In this document: positions 42,676 through 45,199 of the stretch, one piece after another
How the letters are laid out: the number at the start of each line of letters is the position of its first letter
Numbering within the stretch: position 1 is the stretch's first letter
Assembly (NCBI GenBank): GCA_013115135.1
Contig: JABANP010000435.1
Location: forward strand, 1-45,199
From: Perkinsus olseni
Taxonomy: Eukaryota; Perkinsozoa; Perkinsida; Perkinsidae
Direction: 5' to 3'
Length of the DNA stretch: 45,199 nucleotides
Position numbers and translations under genes: made by a program
The notes under the pieces: generated by a model
The model's input: the letters and a program-made list of their open reading frames with translations, nothing else
Databases searched by the model: none
Told to the model about the DNA's origin: nothing

Positions 42676-42748
42676 CCCCCGTCCAATGTTGCTTGAGACT
42701 GCCATGTTCGGCCAACCGGGTCATCGGCTCTCAACATTGGATGGGGGG
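42676..42748. repeat. Left-end hairpin of Rep element copy 2
   Basis: The same inverted repeat as in copy 1 (arms at 42676-42691 and from 42732). The G runs are shorter here by one or two bases. Confidence 0.75.
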
Positions 42749-42999
42749 TAGAGAACTCGTCCGCAACAACTCAATGTTACCCACGCTTCTCACAATTACT
42801 TTTGCGTTTAACTGCAGCAGACAGCTTCACGGATGCTGCTCTGGCCTGCGAAGTCGAAGACATGCCTTCGGAAAGAACTGCAACTTCCTGCTCGCCGGGT
42901 TAATTGCTCTCAACTCGATAGCATCAAGGCCGATACACAAACTTATATATCGCATACCGAGCAGGCGAATACCCGACCGTCACCCGGAGTACGAGCTAG

Positions 43000-44581
43000 T
43001 CATTTGTAGGACAGGATTAGTTTAGCAAAGCAGCTGCCACATGGGGGCAAATCTACTCGGCGATCTATAGGAATAGGATTGTTCAACGTTATCCACGCAA
43101 AACGTTCATTTAGCATGCGGTTTTCTTCCTGAGATAGATGCCGACAGTTGAAAGGCCCAGGACAGTTGCAATCACCGGGGGCATCATCATAGTAAAGTAC
43201 GTCGGCCCTATTAGAGGTCTTAGGGAGAGGCACCACGAACGGAGTCTTGCCTTCCAGAAAACAGAGGCAATCTGATATAGCGAAACCAGCCTGCTGCTGA
43301 TAAACTCTGAAGTCGTCCAATACAAATATCTCAGGCTTGCACTCGTCCAGGATAGCCAGCGGATAGCTGCCGGACGACAGCCCGACAGCCTTGAACAAAA
43401 CGGAGATATGTTTGATCAAGTAGCTTTTGCCACAGGCTGAGGGCCCCGCCAACATCAGGTTGTGGTTTCTGCTGCGACCATTTATGAGCGTGCGCCTGAT
43501 GGCGCGAACGAATGAGTGGACCGGCACTTCATTCCTGGTCAGAATAGTCTCGATAGCACTGGAGGTGACGCCGTTGCACGCACATACATCGGAATCGGCT
43601 GTCTCCTCCAAAATTTGCATCCGCGATTTGGATGCTCTTATCAGATCACGCTCCGCAGACTCCATCCCCCATATCCTCTTGAGCATAGTACCCGGTGTAT
43701 CCCGGTGATCCAGAATGAAGCTCTTCAGGTTTTTTTCTTTGCTGGCCGCAGCCAGAAACTCCCGCTCCGTCTTCAGTTTTCTGCTCACCACCCACCCCGC
43801 AATATCGCTCAGGCGACGGATTTTTGCAACCTTCACCAGCTTCCTGTTTCTCGTCCACGATGCGCAGCTCCCGCTGTAGAGGTTCCGAGGGATACGGCGG
43901 ATGACCCTCGCTCAAGAAGGGAGCAACATCTTCTTTGACGCAGTATTTATACGAGGCGAGATAGGATTTGAAGGCTTTGAAGCCCACGGCAACACGGTGG
44001 CGCAACAACCAGCGCGCTATTCTTCTCCAGCGGTGCCGACGAGAAGACCTGGTTGCGGCGTGATAGTGAGTTTTGGAGTCGGAATGCTTTTCACTGGCGA
44101 CGCAAAAGTAGAGTAAGGGCACGTCATGCTCTTTGAAGGCTTCTTGAATGACCTTGCCGAAGTCTGCTTTGGTCAAATCCAGTTCTGGCCGCAGCAGTGA
44201 TTCACTGCCATCGCATGGGTGAGACCATGTTATTAGATAGAAGCAAGAGTAGTCTGGTGACGCTCGCAACGGAGCATCATTGGGGATATTGAAGCCAGAT
44301 AAACCGTATTGCTGGAGTCTGACACGACGCAGAATGCGTACGTCTCTAGCACGTGTGCGTGCTTTCCGACTAGAAGTGCCCCAGATCTTCTACCTGTGAT
44401 CCTTCTCCAACTGCCTGAGTGCCAAAATGGTAACCTGGCTACTGTCCGGAATTATGAAGTCCCCAATGGATGCAGTATCTTCCGGCCCCGCAGCGCCGCT
44501 TGGCGGCTGACTCGGTGAAGAGGCGACCGCTTCGATGTCGAGATACTCCATTGCGAGGAAAAATCTGATATTTTTGATCAA
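43000..44581 (-). pseudogene. rep: CRESS-type Rep, copy 2, frameshifted
   Basis: Same domains as copy 1. The HUH part (frame ending at 43646) is intact from before the FYLITWSHP strand through HYHAA and YCVKED. The helicase part (43836-43000) is one uninterrupted frame with AGPSACGKS, FVLDDF and ITLNNP. The two are out of frame because of one extra T in a T5 run near 43823, where copy 1 has T4. The leader (44581-44390) is also out of frame with the HUH part. Each copy is open where the other is broken, except at the leader joint. A single functional frame could exist in the real genome if these are homopolymer errors. Confidence 0.8.
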
Positions 44582-44660
44582 ATGATCAGCTGATTATTAT
44601 ATAGATATATTTTTATATTCTACAGATTTTCAGTTGTTCGATCGATCAATTGATCAATTC
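44572..44660. promoter_or_regulatory. GATC-rich palindromes before Rep, copy 2
   Basis: The same GATC palindromes and TATATAGATATA tract as before copy 1, conserved base for base. Confidence 0.45.
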
Positions 44661-44791
44661 GCGCGAAACGGTCTGGGCGTACTATCCCTTCACGGGTCGA
44701 TGAGTGCAAACAGCAAGAAGGAAGAATAAGTCCATCTTGTATTGCGGAAGCGTTGATACAATTCGCTGATCATGAAACACACCGCCCTCCA

Positions 44792-44841
44792 GTCGATGAG
44801 AGAGCTGCGCTCGGGACGTATATCACACGGCTCTCATCGAC
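44792..44841. repeat. Second hairpin of Rep element copy 2
   Basis: 11-bp arms at 44792-44802 and 44831-44841, identical to copy 1. Confidence 0.65.
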
Positions 44842-45199
44842 GCCCTGCTATATTACTATAACAAATAAAACGCAACAATTTTTTTCTTCGAAACATACAG
44901 AGTACTTCTCATCCACAGCGATTGATGGTAGTTGGGTAGCTATATTCACGCTGTATCGAGAGATAATGCCGATAGGACGCCACTCATGGAATGAGAGTAA
45001 CATGATGGGTCACGAGCACGAGTGACTGAAGAGAAAGGCCTGAAATGCCGAAAGAGTTTGGACAGCACATCCGATGGAAGACCTGACGTACCTCGTGCTA
45101 TGACACCCTTTTAAGACGATAAACGTCAATCTTTGGGGATATCGGCTTGCCCGACAAGCTGCGTCGTAGGCGCATAATCTTCAAGGGCGTAGAACGTAA

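Larger units (their letters stand above)
42635..45199 (-). mobile_element. Rep-encoding element, copy 2 (runs off the window)
   Basis: A direct repeat of copy 1 in the same orientation, starting at the same border CAGATGAAATC, with the start points 3,828 bp apart. Whether a second transposase follows to the right cannot be seen. If it does, the true unit is the whole 3.83-kb Rep-plus-Tc1 segment in tandem. Confidence 0.8.

Overview
The window looks like nuclear DNA of a unicellular eukaryote. The genes I could resolve are split by very short GT-AG introns, mostly 43-60 bp with a recurrent 43-44 bp class. There are tRNA genes with eukaryotic A and B boxes, a DIRS-type tyrosine-recombinase retrotransposon and a Tc1-like transposase. 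An alveolate such as Perkinsus fits the tiny introns, GC content and protein style, but I infer this from general knowledge and no marker in the window proves it. The assembly probably carries homopolymer-length errors, because two near-identical copies of one element differ largely by 1-base indels.

Layout. (1) 0.4-5.1 kb: a tandem family of three small secreted-protein genes plus a broken fourth copy, all + strand and of unknown function. They share exon layout and flanking sequence. A 54-bp tandem repeat and hairpins lie between copies two and four. (2) 6.9-11.1 kb: a DIRS-type retrotransposon on the - strand, with a gag-like remnant, RT-RNase H broken by one in-frame TAG, and a tyrosine recombinase. 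(3) 11.2-12.2 kb: an unusual run of about a dozen short palindromes. (4) 13.9-15.5 kb: an unrecognised multi-exon - strand gene. (5) 15.5-19.4 kb: little coding signal and one 103-bp tandem duplication. (6) 19.5-22.4 kb: a ten-exon protein kinase, whose frame closes exactly after intron removal. (7) 27.6-29.1 kb: a WD40-like gene. (8) 29.8-32.2 kb: a membrane acyltransferase of the AGPAT/lysocardiolipin acyltransferase type, with altered residues in its catalytic motifs. (9) 33.8-38.8 kb: a 150-bp-period array of 34 tRNA-Ser units on the - strand, with UCN-reading anticodons CGA, TGA, AGA and GGA plus one mutant ACA. (10) 38.8-45.2 kb: two direct copies of an element encoding a CRESS-type Rep (HUH endonuclease plus SF3 helicase), separated by a broken Tc1/mariner transposase. 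The first copy begins inside the last tRNA of the array.

How it fits together. The kinase, WD40 and acyltransferase genes are ordinary single-copy-like host genes on the + strand. The rest is repeat-driven: tandem gene amplification, a tRNA array evolving by block duplication, and three classes of mobile element. Fragments resembling tRNAs lie inside introns of the kinase and acyltransferase genes, so tRNA-derived sequence has spread locally. The most noteworthy parts are the tandem Rep element abutting a tRNA gene, the multi-isoacceptor tRNA-Ser array with no T4 terminator, and the palindrome field.
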